From CAVZYN01 sp963779515 (GTDB lineage: Bacteria > Pseudomonadota > Alphaproteobacteria > Rhizobiales > Hyphomicrobiaceae), in contig CAVZYN010000015.1 of the NCBI GenBank assembly GCA_963779515.1, positions 7,824 to 71,823 on the forward strand: a stretch of DNA of 64,000 nucleotides, read 5' to 3'. Every line of letters starts with the position of its first letter. The first letter of the stretch is position 1. Shown here in pieces: positions 15,364 to 23,989 of this stretch. The position numbers and the translations under genes are program-made. The notes below the pieces were generated by a model that saw only the letters and a list, made by a program, of their open reading frames with translations, was not told where the DNA came from and searched no databases.

Positions 15364-17601
15364 GTGAAGACCCTGTTTGATGAAACCGACGAGACCGCGC
15401 CGGAACCTGCGCAAGCGATAGCGGGCTGCGTGCCCGTGCTCATGCCGGTGGCGCTGGACCAGACCTACGACTATCTGCTCCCCGACGGCATGGACGTCAC
15501 GCCCGGCACGTTCGTGATGGTGCCCTTCGGCCCGCAAACGCGCATCGGCGTCGTCTGGGACAAGCCGCTCGGCGCACAAAAGCCGCTTGATCCCAAGAAA
15601 CTGAAATCCATCTCGGGCCCCATCGAGGACGTCCCGGTGCTCCCGCTGATGTCGCTGCGCTTCGCCGAATGGGTCGCCAAATACACGCTCACTCCCCTCG
15701 GCATGGTCGTGCGCATGATGATGAGCGCGCCCGTCGCCTTCGAGCCGGTCCGGCCGCGCTTTGGTGTGCGTGCCGTCGCCGGCGCGACACCACCGCCGCG
15801 GATGACGCCGGAACGGACGCGCGCGCTCGAGATTGCCGCCGATGGCCTCATCCGGCCGAAGAGCGCGCTCGCCGCGGAAGCCGCCTGCACCTCCGGCGTT
15901 GTTGACGGTCTCATCAAGGCCGGCTGCCTCGTCGAGGTCGCGATCCCCGAGAAGCGGTTTGCCCAGCCCAATCCGAAGAACGCAAAAGTCGAATTCCAAG
16001 GCGCCCAGGCTGAAGCCGTCGAAACCTTACGCGCCTCCGTCGATGGCAAGGTCTTCTCCGTCTCGCTGCTCGATGGCGTCACCGGCTCCGGCAAGACCGA
16101 GGTCTACTTCGAGGCCGTCGCGCGCACGTTGGAAACCGGCAAGCAGGCGCTGATCCTGCTGCCGGAAATTGCGCTGACGTCGCAGTTCATGGGCCGCTTC
16201 CACGCCCGCTTCGGCGCCCCACCCGCCGAATGGCACTCCGCCCTCTCGCCCCCCGAACGCGCGCGCACGTGGAAGGCAACCGCGTCCGGCGAAGCCCGCG
16301 TCATCGTCGGCGCGCGCTCGGCGCTGTTCCTGCCCTATGCAGATCTTGGTCTTATCGTCGTCGACGAAGAGCACGACCAGGGCTTCAAGCAGGACGACCG
16401 CGTCCATTATCAGGCGCGCGACATGGCGGTCGTGCGCGCGTCACTCGGAAAGTTTCCCGTCGTTCTCGCCTCGGCGACACCCTCGATCGAGAGCCACGTC
16501 AACGCCCGTACCGGCCGCTACCGACATGTCGTGCTGCCGGGGCGGTACGCGGGCGCGGATCTTCCCGAAATCGAGCCGATCGATCTACGCTCCGATGCGC
16601 CCGACAAGAACCGCTGGCTCGCGCCAAAGCTGGTTGAGGCGATCACCGAGACCATGGCGCGCAAACAGCAAACGCTGTTGTTCTTGAACCGCCGCGGCTA
16701 CGCGCCGTTGACGCTCTGCCGCAAATGCGGCACCCGCATCGAGTGCCCGCAATGCACCGCCTGGCTGGTCGAGCATCGCTTCCGCAATCGCCTCAATTGC
16801 CATCACTGCGGGTTCTCACTGCCTATCCCGGACAAGTGCCCCAAGTGCAGCGAGCCCAATGCGCTGGTCGCGTGCGGCCCGGGTGTCGAGCGTATCGCCG
16901 AGGAAGTTGCCGAACGCTTCCCCGAGGCCCGCGTCGCGCTGCTCTCGTCCGACTTGATCCCCGGCCTCACCGAAATGCGCGCCATGATCAAGAGCATCGA
17001 GGCTGGCGAGATCGACATCATCATCGGCACGCAAATTGTCGCCAAGGGCCACCACTTCCCCGACCTCGCGACCGTCGGCATTGTTGATGGAGACCTCGGC
17101 CTTGCCCAAGGCGCCGACCCGCGCGCAGGCGAACGTACGTTCCAACTGCTGCATCAGGTGACGGGCCGCGCGGGCCGCGCCTTCGCCAAAGGCACCGGTT
17201 ACATCCAGACCCACATGCCGGAACATCCGGTCATGCAGGCGATCATTTCCGGCGATCGCGAAGCCTTCCTCGACCGCGAAATCCACATGCGCCAGGCCGG
17301 CGGTCTCCCGCCCTATGGCCGTCTCGCGGCGATCGTCGTCTCCGCGCGCGACAAAGAGACCGCCGAGCTCGTCGCCCGTGACGTCGCCCATCGCGCGCCG
17401 AAGTCGGAGAAAATTTTGGTGCTGGGCCCTGCCGAGGCGCCGATCGCCGTCGTCCGCGGCCGCCACCGCTGGCGGCTCCTGGTGAAAGCACCACGCGAGA
17501 TGGACATTCAAGCGTATCTGCGCGCCTGGCTCGACGAGTTGCCAGCGATCAAGGGCGACATCCGTCTCACCGTCGATATCGATCCTTACAATTTTCTGTA
17601 A
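15364..17601 (+). CDS. priA: Primosomal protein N' (replication restart helicase PriA)
   Basis: A protein of about 745 residues from a GTG at 15364; a TTG at 15346 is an alternative start. The order is N-terminal DNA-binding domain, helicase domain with Walker A GVTGSGKT (about 238-245) and a DEEHD box, then the zinc-binding insert with eight cysteines (CRKCGTRIECPQC ... CHHCGF ... CPKCS), and C-terminal helicase motifs (GTQIVAKGHHFPDLATVGI; QVTGRAGRA). PriA reloads the replisome at stalled forks. The zinc site and helicase motifs are intact. It is divergent from fsa and overlaps the next, convergent gene by 35 bases. Confidence 0.97.
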   Translation: MKTLFDETDETAPEPAQAIAGCVPVLMPVALDQTYDYLLPDGMDVTPGTFVMVPFGPQTRIGVVWDKPLGAQKPLDPKKLKSISGPIEDVPVLPLMSLRFAEWVAKYTLTPLGMVVRMMMSAPVAFEPVRPRFGVRAVAGATPPPRMTPERTRALEIAADGLIRPKSALAAEAACTSGVVDGLIKAGCLVEVAIPEKRFAQPNPKNAKVEFQGAQAEAVETLRASVDGKVFSVSLLDGVTGSGKTEVYFEAVARTLETGKQALILLPEIALTSQFMGRFHARFGAPPAEWHSALSPPERARTWKATASGEARVIVGARSALFLPYADLGLIVVDEEHDQGFKQDDRVHYQARDMAVVRASLGKFPVVLASATPSIESHVNARTGRYRHVVLPGRYAGADLPEIEPIDLRSDAPDKNRWLAPKLVEAITETMARKQQTLLFLNRRGYAPLTLCRKCGTRIECPQCTAWLVEHRFRNRLNCHHCGFSLPIPDKCPKCSEPNALVACGPGVERIAEEVAERFPEARVALLSSDLIPGLTEMRAMIKSIEAGEIDIIIGTQIVAKGHHFPDLATVGIVDGDLGLAQGADPRAGERTFQLLHQVTGRAGRAFAKGTGYIQTHMPEHPVMQAIISGDREAFLDREIHMRQAGGLPPYGRLAAIVVSARDKETAELVARDVAHRAPKSEKILVLGPAEAPIAVVRGRHRWRLLVKAPREMDIQAYLRAWLDELPAIKGDIRLTVDIDPYNFL

Positions 17602-17920
17602 GTGTCTCGCCGATCATGCGAGCGGCGATCGAACAGCGGCACCATTCGAAACGGCGACCTTGTTCTGTGCGCTGGATCCAGTCGTCGCCCCACTGCGCGT
17701 TGAGGCCAAAGTAAGCTGTAATTCCCGCAAATCCGGGGTCCGTCTCACGGAGATAGAGGGGTGCATCGTCGCATTGGACGATCAAGCCCACCTCGTCCGC
17801 GAGTGACATCAGCCGCGTCGATTGAAGCGCGCGCACGTGGTCGAACGAAATCGCTTTCGAGTTCAGCAAGCCGCGCCTGACGAAACACAATCGCTCAAGA
17901 TGGATCTCAGCAGGGGCCAT
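17567..17920 (-). CDS. Small hypothetical protein
   Basis: A 117-residue protein starting MAPAEIHLERLCFVRRG that I do not recognise. The middle (LMSLADEVGLIVQCDDAPLY and ITAYFGLNAQWGDDWIQRTE) has a plausible globular composition. Its 3' end overlaps the end of priA on the other strand by 35 bases. No signal peptide or membrane segment is seen. It may be a genuine orphan gene; the chance of a spurious frame is real because it fills the gap between priA and the lipase-like gene. Confidence 0.5.
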   Translation of the reverse strand: MAPAEIHLERLCFVRRGLLNSKAISFDHVRALQSTRLMSLADEVGLIVQCDDAPLYLRETDPGFAGITAYFGLNAQWGDDWIQRTEQGRRFEWCRCSIAARMIGETLTENCKDRYRR

Positions 17921-17974
17921 TCATGCTGTTTAACATTTTTGCGGCGGCCCCGTCAAAACTCTAAGGTGGATCGC

Positions 17975-19330
17975 CTACTGCGGCCGCTGCACACCGGCAT
18001 GCTCGGCGAGCTTGTCGAGTGCCGTGCCAACGCGGTGGTTCTTGATGGCGTCGCGCAACTCCCGCACCACCAGCACCGCGCCCGCGATCGGGCCATATTT
18101 TTCGTTGAGCTTCTCGCGCGTGCGGTCGGCCTGTTCGGCCCCGATCAGCACAATGTCGCCCGCGAATTCGTTGCCACGCTTGGCGTAGACAATGCTCGCA
18201 ATTTCACCGTCGACCACGTAGTTCGTGATCAGGAATTTCGCGTTGGCATCGAGCCTGCCGCCAGCGATGGGGTTGACGGTGATCGCGCGAATGCCGAGTT
18301 CCGACGCCGCATAGGCGCACGCCGCGCCGCCAAGACTGTGCCCGACGCATTCGGTGATGAAGCCTTGCCGCTGATAGCGCTGGATCACCGATCGCGCATA
18401 GGTCTTCGCCATGAACGCCTGCTGCGGCAGCTGCGACTTCACCAGTGCCTGCCAGATGTCGTTCGCGACGAAATCGCGCCGCAGATCTTCCGAGCCCGCG
18501 ACCGCGACGACGATCGTCTTGGTCACTTCGTTGATATAGGCGTTGGCCTCGAACCCGACCGCTTTGGCGGCAGCAAGCTCGTCTTGCGACAGCGCGTCCG
18601 TCGCCCGTTCCAGCACGCGCCAATCCGTGCGCGAGCGGAAAATCGCCGAGCCTGATCCAGACATCTCGTTGTAGGTCCGGTTGGAGAGTTCGAGTTTCAC
18701 GAGATCGAGCGCGGCTTGCGCCTTCTCGGCCGCGGCGATCAACGCCTGACCGGCTTCGGGTGTGATGATCGACGGCCGTGCTGGCGCCGGCGCGCGCGCT
18801 GGTGGTGGCGGCACCGCCAGCGCACCCGTCACGATCGGAGAATCCGCAGCCTTCGGTGCGGCCTGAACCGTTGGTGCGACGATAACCGGCGCCGCGACCT
18901 TCGGCGGTGCCAAAGGTGGTGCGGCTAGCGTATCGAGCCCCGGATTGTTCGGCGCAACGGGAACCAGCCGCGTCTCGGTTGGCAACGCGTCAGCGGGCGC
19001 GATCGGTTTTGCAACGGCGACGCGTGTCGCGACAGGCGCACGCCGGCGCGGTGGCGCGTCGGCCACAAGTCCCGTGGTCTTCAGCGCATGATCGACGTAC
19101 GAATAGAGCCAGTCGAGCGTATCGGGCTCCGGCTTCGCGGCGACACGCTTTGGCGCGCGCGGCGCGGCGATCTTCGGCCGCGGCACCCGCTCTAGCAACT
19201 CGTCCGTCGGCACCATCACCGCATTGCGCACGACAGTCTGCGCCGAGGCGTCGTCGGCGCGCGCGGGCGCGGCCAGCAGCCAGACGGGAACAGCCAATAC
19301 GGCCATCACTTGGGAAATCGCTTTCGCCAC
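17975..19330 (-). CDS. Exported lipase class 3-like protein with Pro/Ala-rich linker
   Basis: About 451 residues from a GTG at 19330, which has GGAG eight bases upstream. An N-terminal signal peptide (MAVLAVPVWLLAAPARA) is followed by some 180 residues rich in Pro, Ala and Val, with several PPxAPP-like runs, probably an extended linker. The C-terminal ~250 residues are an alpha/beta-hydrolase-like domain. Its nucleophile elbow is GHSLGG, preceded by ITECV, and the segment after it reads AACAYAASELGI. The protein would be periplasmic or surface exposed. Substrate is unknown, and the catalytic Asp/His could not be assigned with certainty. Confidence 0.72.
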   Translation of the reverse strand: MAKAISQVMAVLAVPVWLLAAPARADDASAQTVVRNAVMVPTDELLERVPRPKIAAPRAPKRVAAKPEPDTLDWLYSYVDHALKTTGLVADAPPRRRAPVATRVAVAKPIAPADALPTETRLVPVAPNNPGLDTLAAPPLAPPKVAAPVIVAPTVQAAPKAADSPIVTGALAVPPPPARAPAPARPSIITPEAGQALIAAAEKAQAALDLVKLELSNRTYNEMSGSGSAIFRSRTDWRVLERATDALSQDELAAAKAVGFEANAYINEVTKTIVVAVAGSEDLRRDFVANDIWQALVKSQLPQQAFMAKTYARSVIQRYQRQGFITECVGHSLGGAACAYAASELGIRAITVNPIAGGRLDANAKFLITNYVVDGEIASIVYAKRGNEFAGDIVLIGAEQADRTREKLNEKYGPIAGAVLVVRELRDAIKNHRVGTALDKLAEHAGVQRPQ

Positions 19331-19472
19331 GTGCAAAGTCTCCGAACGAAGTGAGGAGGCCGACGTGAGCAGGACAAAAGCGAATCGCCGGATACAGCGA
19401 AACTAACAGGGACAGGGCCCTGTCGAGGGGGCAGGAGGCCGTTCGCCCCCGCTATTCACAGGCTCAAAACCG

Positions 19473-19502
19473 AAGGGGCAGCGTGGTTGACGCTGCCCCT
19501 TG
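19473..19502 (-). terminator. Rho-independent terminator downstream of NIPSNAP gene
   Basis: A perfect 10-11 base-pair stem (AGGGGCAGCG with CGCTGCCCCTT) and a 7-base loop. On the minus strand it is followed by CGGTTTTG. It lies about 45 bases beyond the NIPSNAP stop codon. Confidence 0.75.
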
Positions 19503-19547
19503 TCATGACCGAGACGATCCGTGGCCGTTGTGGCCAATCCGCACCAA

Positions 19548-19862
19548 TTACTTGATGGGTGAATAGCTGGCCGGCAGCAGGATCTTGTTTTCCATGTTGA
19601 CGATCATCTCGCGCGCCTCTTTCAGAAACTCGCCCCATGCCGGGTCTTTTTGCATGTTGGCGCGCCGCTCCGCCCGGTCGTTGAGATCTTTGTAGCCCCA
19701 CATGTGGATGATCTGATTGAGCGGCCCGATCTCTGTATAGAACCAGCCGATCGGCTGTCCAAGATGCTTGGTCTGCGTCGGCAATCCCTTTTCCTGATAG
19801 ACTTTCATGTACTGTGCGGTCGTTCCGGGCTTCAGCGTGTAAGTGCGGTGGTCGATGACCAT
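19548..19862 (-). CDS. NIPSNAP family protein
   Basis: A 104-residue protein starting MVIDHRTYTLKPGT; GGAGGAA six bases upstream of the ATG at 19862 decides this start over one five codons earlier. The pattern YTLKPG, YTEIGPLNQIIHMWGYKDL and the final NKILLPASYSP is that of the NIPSNAP ferredoxin-like alpha/beta-barrel. Bacterial members are small, probably dimeric proteins, sometimes linked to catabolic operons, without a settled function. A clear terminator follows, so it is a single-gene unit. Confidence 0.88.
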   Translation of the reverse strand: MVIDHRTYTLKPGTTAQYMKVYQEKGLPTQTKHLGQPIGWFYTEIGPLNQIIHMWGYKDLNDRAERRANMQKDPAWGEFLKEAREMIVNMENKILLPASYSPIK

Positions 19863-19941
19863 GTGGGATTCCTCCATGACGATTTGTGGATCTGTGACGC
19901 GACAGTAGCCGAGCGCGTTACCCGCACAAGCGCAGCCGTGA

Positions 19942-20784
19942 TCAGGGACGTATGCGCGCCGTGCTACCGTCCGACGTGCCGACGCTCACGACGGGCTTGC
20001 CGCCCTCGGTCGCGAGCGCGAAATTGCCTGTTGCAGCAGACGGCAATGGATGCCGCGACAGCTCGCGCGCGCCGCCTTTGAACGTGAGAATGCGCACGCT
20101 GCGACGATCCCGCGACGGGATCGCGAGATCCATCACGCCATCACCGTTGAAGTCCGCGACAGCCGCCAATCCGAGCTTCGATGAGCCAATCGCGTGATTG
20201 GAGGAGTCTTCCAGGGTCGCGATTTCAGCGAGTTTGCCCCCGCGCATTGTCCAGACCCTGAGCCGCCCGAGCACATGCGGCATCTGCACTTCCGCGATGT
20301 CGAGCCGGCCGTCGCCGTCGAAATCCGCGATGCCGGCCGGGTTGCGCCACGTGTTGGCATTCCCCGTCGGCGGCGTTTCGGCGACGATCTGCAGGCGGCC
20401 ATCCCGCACGCTGACGACGGCGACCGCGGCGCCACGGCTCAGATACGACCGCACCACGACGATGTCGTCCGCGCCGTCGCCATCGAGATCGGCGATGCGT
20501 GGAATGCGATCCTCGAACACACTGTCCTCGGGCAGCGTCAGCGTCAGGATTTTTCCATCCTTCAGCCGCACTTTTAGCGCCGCTGCCTCATAGTCCGCGC
20601 CGAGCACGAAATGCGTATAACGCCGCGTCGCATCCGCGAGCCACGCCTCCGCGATGGTGCGAGATCCTTTGGCGACGCGCCGATCCGGCAGACTACCCGG
20701 ATAGTCTTGCGCAAGCGCCAGCACGCTCGCCAACGGTTGCGCCAGAACCAGCGCCGTCACCGTGGCCGCGAGAAACTTTATCAT
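19942..20784 (-). CDS. Exported FG-GAP/VCBS repeat protein
   Basis: A 280-residue protein with a signal peptide ending in SVLALAQDY. The mature part carries three calcium-loop signatures of FG-GAP beta-propeller repeats: DLDGDGADD near 98, DFDGDGRLD near 153 and DFNGDGVMD near 213. Each is followed by an aliphatic strand such as IVVV, IAEV or LAIP. Three clear repeats suggest an incomplete or divergent propeller. It would be periplasmic or secreted and may bind another protein. It has no obvious partner; the neighbour mbfA lies upstream on the same strand. Confidence 0.82.
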   Translation of the reverse strand: MIKFLAATVTALVLAQPLASVLALAQDYPGSLPDRRVAKGSRTIAEAWLADATRRYTHFVLGADYEAAALKVRLKDGKILTLTLPEDSVFEDRIPRIADLDGDGADDIVVVRSYLSRGAAVAVVSVRDGRLQIVAETPPTGNANTWRNPAGIADFDGDGRLDIAEVQMPHVLGRLRVWTMRGGKLAEIATLEDSSNHAIGSSKLGLAAVADFNGDGVMDLAIPSRDRRSVRILTFKGGARELSRHPLPSAATGNFALATEGGKPVVSVGTSDGSTARIRP

Positions 20785-20811
20785 GAGGGATTGTACTCTC
20801 GTAGGTGGGCG

Positions 20812-21768
20812 TCAAGCGCTGCCGATCAGCACCCCCGCACCGAAGACGATGAGCCCGCCGACGACGACCTCGAAGGCCGCTCGAAGGAACGGCGTGTCCA
20901 TATAGCGCGCCCGGATCCACGCGATAACCCACAGCTCGATCAAAACAACGAGAACGGCGAGCGTCGTTGCGATTTTAAAGTCTGGGATCAGAAACGGCAG
21001 CGTATGCCCGACGCCGCCGATCGCCGTCATCGCGCCGGTAATGACGCCGCGCAACCACGGCCGGCCCCGCCCCGTCAGCGAGCCGTCGTCCGACATGGCT
21101 TCCGCCATCCCCATTGAGATGCCCGCCCCGACCGACGCCGCCATCCCGACCAGGAACGTCTCCCATGGATTGTGCGTCGCAAATGCCGCGGCGAACAGCG
21201 GCGCCAGCGTCGACACGGAACCATCCATCAGGCCGGCCAATCCCGGTTGGACCACCTGCAACACGAACATGCGCTTGCCGGCCTCTTCCTCCGCCTGCTT
21301 GACGTCGCCTGTCAGGTGCTCCTGCCCGAGCTTTTGTGCCAGCGACACATGCTCGCGCTCCGCCTGCGCGAGATCGCCGAGCAATTTCCGGATGCTGACG
21401 TCCGACGTCCGCGCCGTCGCCCGCTCATAGAATTGCCGCGTCTCGTATTCGATCGCCTCTGCTTGCCGCCGCACCTTCTCGAGGCCGAGCGGCCGCACCA
21501 TCCACAGCGGTTCGTGCTTGACGAAGCCTTTGACATCCTGGCGCCGGATCAACGGAATGTGGTCGCCGAATTTGCCGCGATAAAGCTCGAACAGCTGCCG
21601 CCGGTGCTGATCCTCCTCGGCGGCCATCTCGGTAAAGACTTTCGCCGACGCTGGAAACGTCTCTTTCAACCCGTCCGCATAGTCGGCATAGATGCGGCCG
21701 TGCTCTTCCTCGAGACTGATGGCGAGGGCGAGCACTTCCTGCTCGGTCAGGTCAGCGAACGCTTTCAA
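20812..21768 (-). CDS. mbfA: Membrane-bound ferritin/iron exporter MbfA (rubrerythrin + VIT1 domain)
   Basis: A 318-residue fusion. Residues 1-165 form a ferritin-like rubrerythrin domain with four iron-binding helices: SLEEEHGRIY, EMAAEEDQHRRQL, AIEYETRQFYE and QAEREHVSLAQ. Residues 170-318 are a VIT1/CCC1-type membrane domain with about five transmembrane segments, including TLPFLIPDFKIATTLAVLVV. The start is a TTG at 21768, supported by GGAGG six bases upstream. MbfA of Bradyrhizobium and Agrobacterium exports excess iron and is controlled by the regulator Irr. A perfect ICE-type palindrome lies 38 bases upstream of this start, which fits that regulation. Confidence 0.93.
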   Translation of the reverse strand: MKAFADLTEQEVLALAISLEEEHGRIYADYADGLKETFPASAKVFTEMAAEEDQHRRQLFELYRGKFGDHIPLIRRQDVKGFVKHEPLWMVRPLGLEKVRRQAEAIEYETRQFYERATARTSDVSIRKLLGDLAQAEREHVSLAQKLGQEHLTGDVKQAEEEAGKRMFVLQVVQPGLAGLMDGSVSTLAPLFAAAFATHNPWETFLVGMAASVGAGISMGMAEAMSDDGSLTGRGRPWLRGVITGAMTAIGGVGHTLPFLIPDFKIATTLAVLVVLIELWVIAWIRARYMDTPFLRAAFEVVVGGLIVFGAGVLIGSA

Positions 21769-21806
21769 GGTGGACCTCCGGAGTGACGGCGAGATCTCTA
21801 TAGCAA

Positions 21807-21823
21807 TTTAGAAGAATTCTAAA
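21807..21823. promoter_or_regulatory. Iron control element (ICE/Irr box) upstream of mbfA
   Basis: TTTAGAA-GAA-TTCTAAA is a perfect palindrome with 7-base arms. It contains the TTAGAA-N3-TTCTAA core known for Irr (and RirA-independent) iron control in rhizobia. It lies 38 bases upstream of the mbfA start and 44 bases upstream of the divergent mobA start, so it could affect both. Confidence 0.85.
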
Positions 21824-21867
21824 CAAGGTGCTTGGCCTCGCGGCCTTGCATGCCTACGTTGCGGCCC

Positions 21868-22506
21868 ATGACAGCAGCACACGACATCGTCGGCGTCATC
21901 CTCGCGGGCGGGCAATCGCGCCGCATGGGCGGTGGCGACAAAAGCCTCCTGAACCTCGGCGACAAGCCGATGCTCGGGCACGTTGTCGCGCGCTTTGGAC
22001 CGCAAGTCTCAAGAATGGCCATCAATGCCAATGGCGAGCCCGATCGGTTCGCGCCGTTCGGCCTGCCGGTGGTCTCCGACACCATCGAGGGTTTCGTTGG
22101 CCCGCTCGCGGGCGTCCTCGCCGGCATGACTTGGGCCCGCGCCGCCGCACCTGAGGCGCGCTGGGTCGCGACCGTCTCCGCCGACGCGCCCTTCATTCCG
22201 TCCGATCTCGTGGCACGGCTCGCCGCGGCCGTCGCCATGCAGCCCACGGCCATCGCCATTGCGGAGTCCGCCGGCGAACTCCATCCCGTCATCGGCCTCT
22301 GGCCGGTCGCCCACCTCCAGGATCTCGAGTCCGAACTGAAAGCCGGCGTTCGCAAGGTCCTGCGCTGGACCGATAAGCACGGCACCGTGCCGGTCCAATT
22401 CTCGCTCGTCAAAATTGGCGACGTGGAGATCGATCCCTTCTTTAACGCCAATACGCCCGAAGAACTGGACGAGGCACGCCGCCTGTTGCAGAAGTCCGCC
22501 TCATGA
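21868..22506 (+). CDS. mobA: Molybdenum cofactor guanylyltransferase MobA
   Basis: A 212-residue nucleotidyltransferase with the GTP-binding N-terminus VILAGGQSRRMGGGDKSL at about 8-25. Further conserved parts are VSDTIEGFVGPLAGVLAGM and TVSADAPFIP. It links GMP to molybdopterin to form the MGD cofactor in the cytosol. The ATG at 21868 is preferred; an in-frame ATG at 21850 adds six residues. The last four bases overlap the mobB start (ATGA). No molybdoenzyme gene is adjacent; the molybdenum hydroxylase at 50-54 kb is of the MCD type, not MGD. Confidence 0.95.
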   Translation: MTAAHDIVGVILAGGQSRRMGGGDKSLLNLGDKPMLGHVVARFGPQVSRMAINANGEPDRFAPFGLPVVSDTIEGFVGPLAGVLAGMTWARAAAPEARWVATVSADAPFIPSDLVARLAAAVAMQPTAIAIAESAGELHPVIGLWPVAHLQDLESELKAGVRKVLRWTDKHGTVPVQFSLVKIGDVEIDPFFNANTPEELDEARRLLQKSAS

Positions 22507-23057
22507 CGATGCCGAAGACGATCACGCACAGCAGCAGCGGCACGCCCCTTATCGGCGTCGTCGGCTGGAAGAACTCAGGCAAGACCACGCTGACGGAAAA
22601 GCTCGTCGCGGAACTTGCGGCGCGCGGCTTTTCGGTCGCAACCGTGAAGCACGCCCACCACGCGTTTCAGATCGACGACGGCGAGGCCGACAGCGCCCGC
22701 CACCGCCGCGCCGGTGCACAGCAAGTGGCGATTGTCGCCGCCAGCCGCTGGGCCATCATCCGCGAATTGAAAAACGCGCCCGAACCGGACTTTGAAGACG
22801 TCGTCGGCTGGCTCGATCCCTGCGATTTGATCATCGTCGAGGGCTACAAGAGCCAGCCTATCCGCAAGATCGAGGCGCGGCGGCTGCAGTCCGTCACGAA
22901 AGACGCGTTGGCGGTGAACGATCCGAACGTCATCGCCATCGCGGCGGATCATCCCGTCGCCGGCCAGCGGCTTCCGGTATTCGATCTCGGCGACATCGCG
23001 ACCATTGCTGATTTCATCGTCGCGACCACGGGCCTCGCTACGCGGAGAACGTCGTGA
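22503..23057 (+). CDS. mobB: Molybdopterin-guanine dinucleotide biosynthesis protein MobB
   Basis: A 184-residue GTPase-like protein. The P-loop is GWKNSGKTTL at about 21-30, followed by VATVKHAHHAFQIDDGEADS, typical of MobB, and by CDLIIVEGYKSQPIRKIE. It assists MobA in delivering guanylated cofactor. Start and stop codons overlap those of mobA and of the following subtilase-like gene, so the three genes are translationally coupled. Confidence 0.95.
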   Translation: MTMPKTITHSSSGTPLIGVVGWKNSGKTTLTEKLVAELAARGFSVATVKHAHHAFQIDDGEADSARHRRAGAQQVAIVAASRWAIIRELKNAPEPDFEDVVGWLDPCDLIIVEGYKSQPIRKIEARRLQSVTKDALAVNDPNVIAIAADHPVAGQRLPVFDLGDIATIADFIVATTGLATRRTS

Positions 23058-23953
23058 TCGGACGCACCATCGCCGCCATGACGCTGGCATTGACCGCGTG
23101 TCTTGCCGCCGCTAACGCACAGACCCCCACGCCCTCGAAACCCAAGGTCCCGCCAGGCCGCGATCCCGGCGGTGTCGCCGTCGCATTGATCACGACCGGC
23201 ATCGACTATACCGACCCGCGCATTGCCCTATGCCTCGCCCGCGACGGCGAAGGCGAGCTGATCGGCTGGGACATGATCGATCGCGACCGCCGTCCCTTGG
23301 GCATCGATCGCGACAAGACACCTCCAAACTGGGGAGGCGACGGTTCCATGCATGCGCGTGCGCTCCAGTGCGGCGACCGAGCCCGCTTGATCCCCGTGCG
23401 CGTCAACCCGGCCGATCCTATGTCCTTCGGCAACGCACTGGCGTTTATTGCCCAAACGCCGTCGCGCATCGCCGTCCTGCCGATGTGGAGCGAACGCGCT
23501 GAGGACTGGGAGATGTTCCGCCGCGCCGCCGAGCAGTTCAAAGACATCCTGGTGATTGCCGCCGCTGGCGACGAGCGCCGCGATATCGACACTTCTCCGG
23601 TCTGGCCCGCGGCCTTCAAACTCCCCAATGTCATCGTCGTCTCGACCGGCATCGGCGACGCCAAGAAACTCGACATGCACGCCAATCGAGGCCCGAAAAC
23701 GCTTGATGCGGTGGTCCTGCAGGGCTCGGTCGATCGGCCTGGTGCGCCCGAGGCGCCGCAATATCCGTCAGGCTGGGCCGCCATGCAGGCGGCGTGGTCG
23801 CTTGCGTGCGCAAGTCATGATTTCACACGCATGCCGACCGCTGCCGAACTGAAGGCGCGTCTGGCGAGCTTGATGCGCCCGTCGCCCGCCGCCGACGGCC
23901 ATCGCTTGCTCGATCCGCAATGCAAGGTGACGCGCCGTACCAAAGCCAAGTAG
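23054..23953 (+). CDS. Exported subtilase-fold protein lacking the catalytic triad
   Basis: A 299-residue protein, GTG start inside the mobB stop (GTGA). A signal peptide ends in CLAAANAQ. The body follows the S8 subtilase order: VAVALITTGIDYTDPRI where proteases have the catalytic Asp (here Thr), WGGDGSMHARAL near the usual HGT site, VIAAAGDERRD where the oxyanion Asn is expected (here Asp), and PSGWAAMQAAWSLA where the Ser of GTSMA should be. The catalytic Asp, Ser and oxyanion Asn are all replaced, so it is predicted to be an inactive protease relative. Coupling to mobAB suggests a link with periplasmic molybdoenzymes, but this is inference. Confidence 0.68.
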   Translation: MIGRTIAAMTLALTACLAAANAQTPTPSKPKVPPGRDPGGVAVALITTGIDYTDPRIALCLARDGEGELIGWDMIDRDRRPLGIDRDKTPPNWGGDGSMHARALQCGDRARLIPVRVNPADPMSFGNALAFIAQTPSRIAVLPMWSERAEDWEMFRRAAEQFKDILVIAAAGDERRDIDTSPVWPAAFKLPNVIVVSTGIGDAKKLDMHANRGPKTLDAVVLQGSVDRPGAPEAPQYPSGWAAMQAAWSLACASHDFTRMPTAAELKARLASLMRPSPAADGHRLLDPQCKVTRRTKAK

Positions 23954-23989
23954 ATTGACGCAGAAAACTCGAGCGAGGGACACGCACCG

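Noticed and set aside
14605..15999. 464-codon minus-strand frame extending the aldolase gene upstream over priA
   Set aside because: Only the last 218 codons match the aldolase family, and a ribosome site marks the ATG at 15261.
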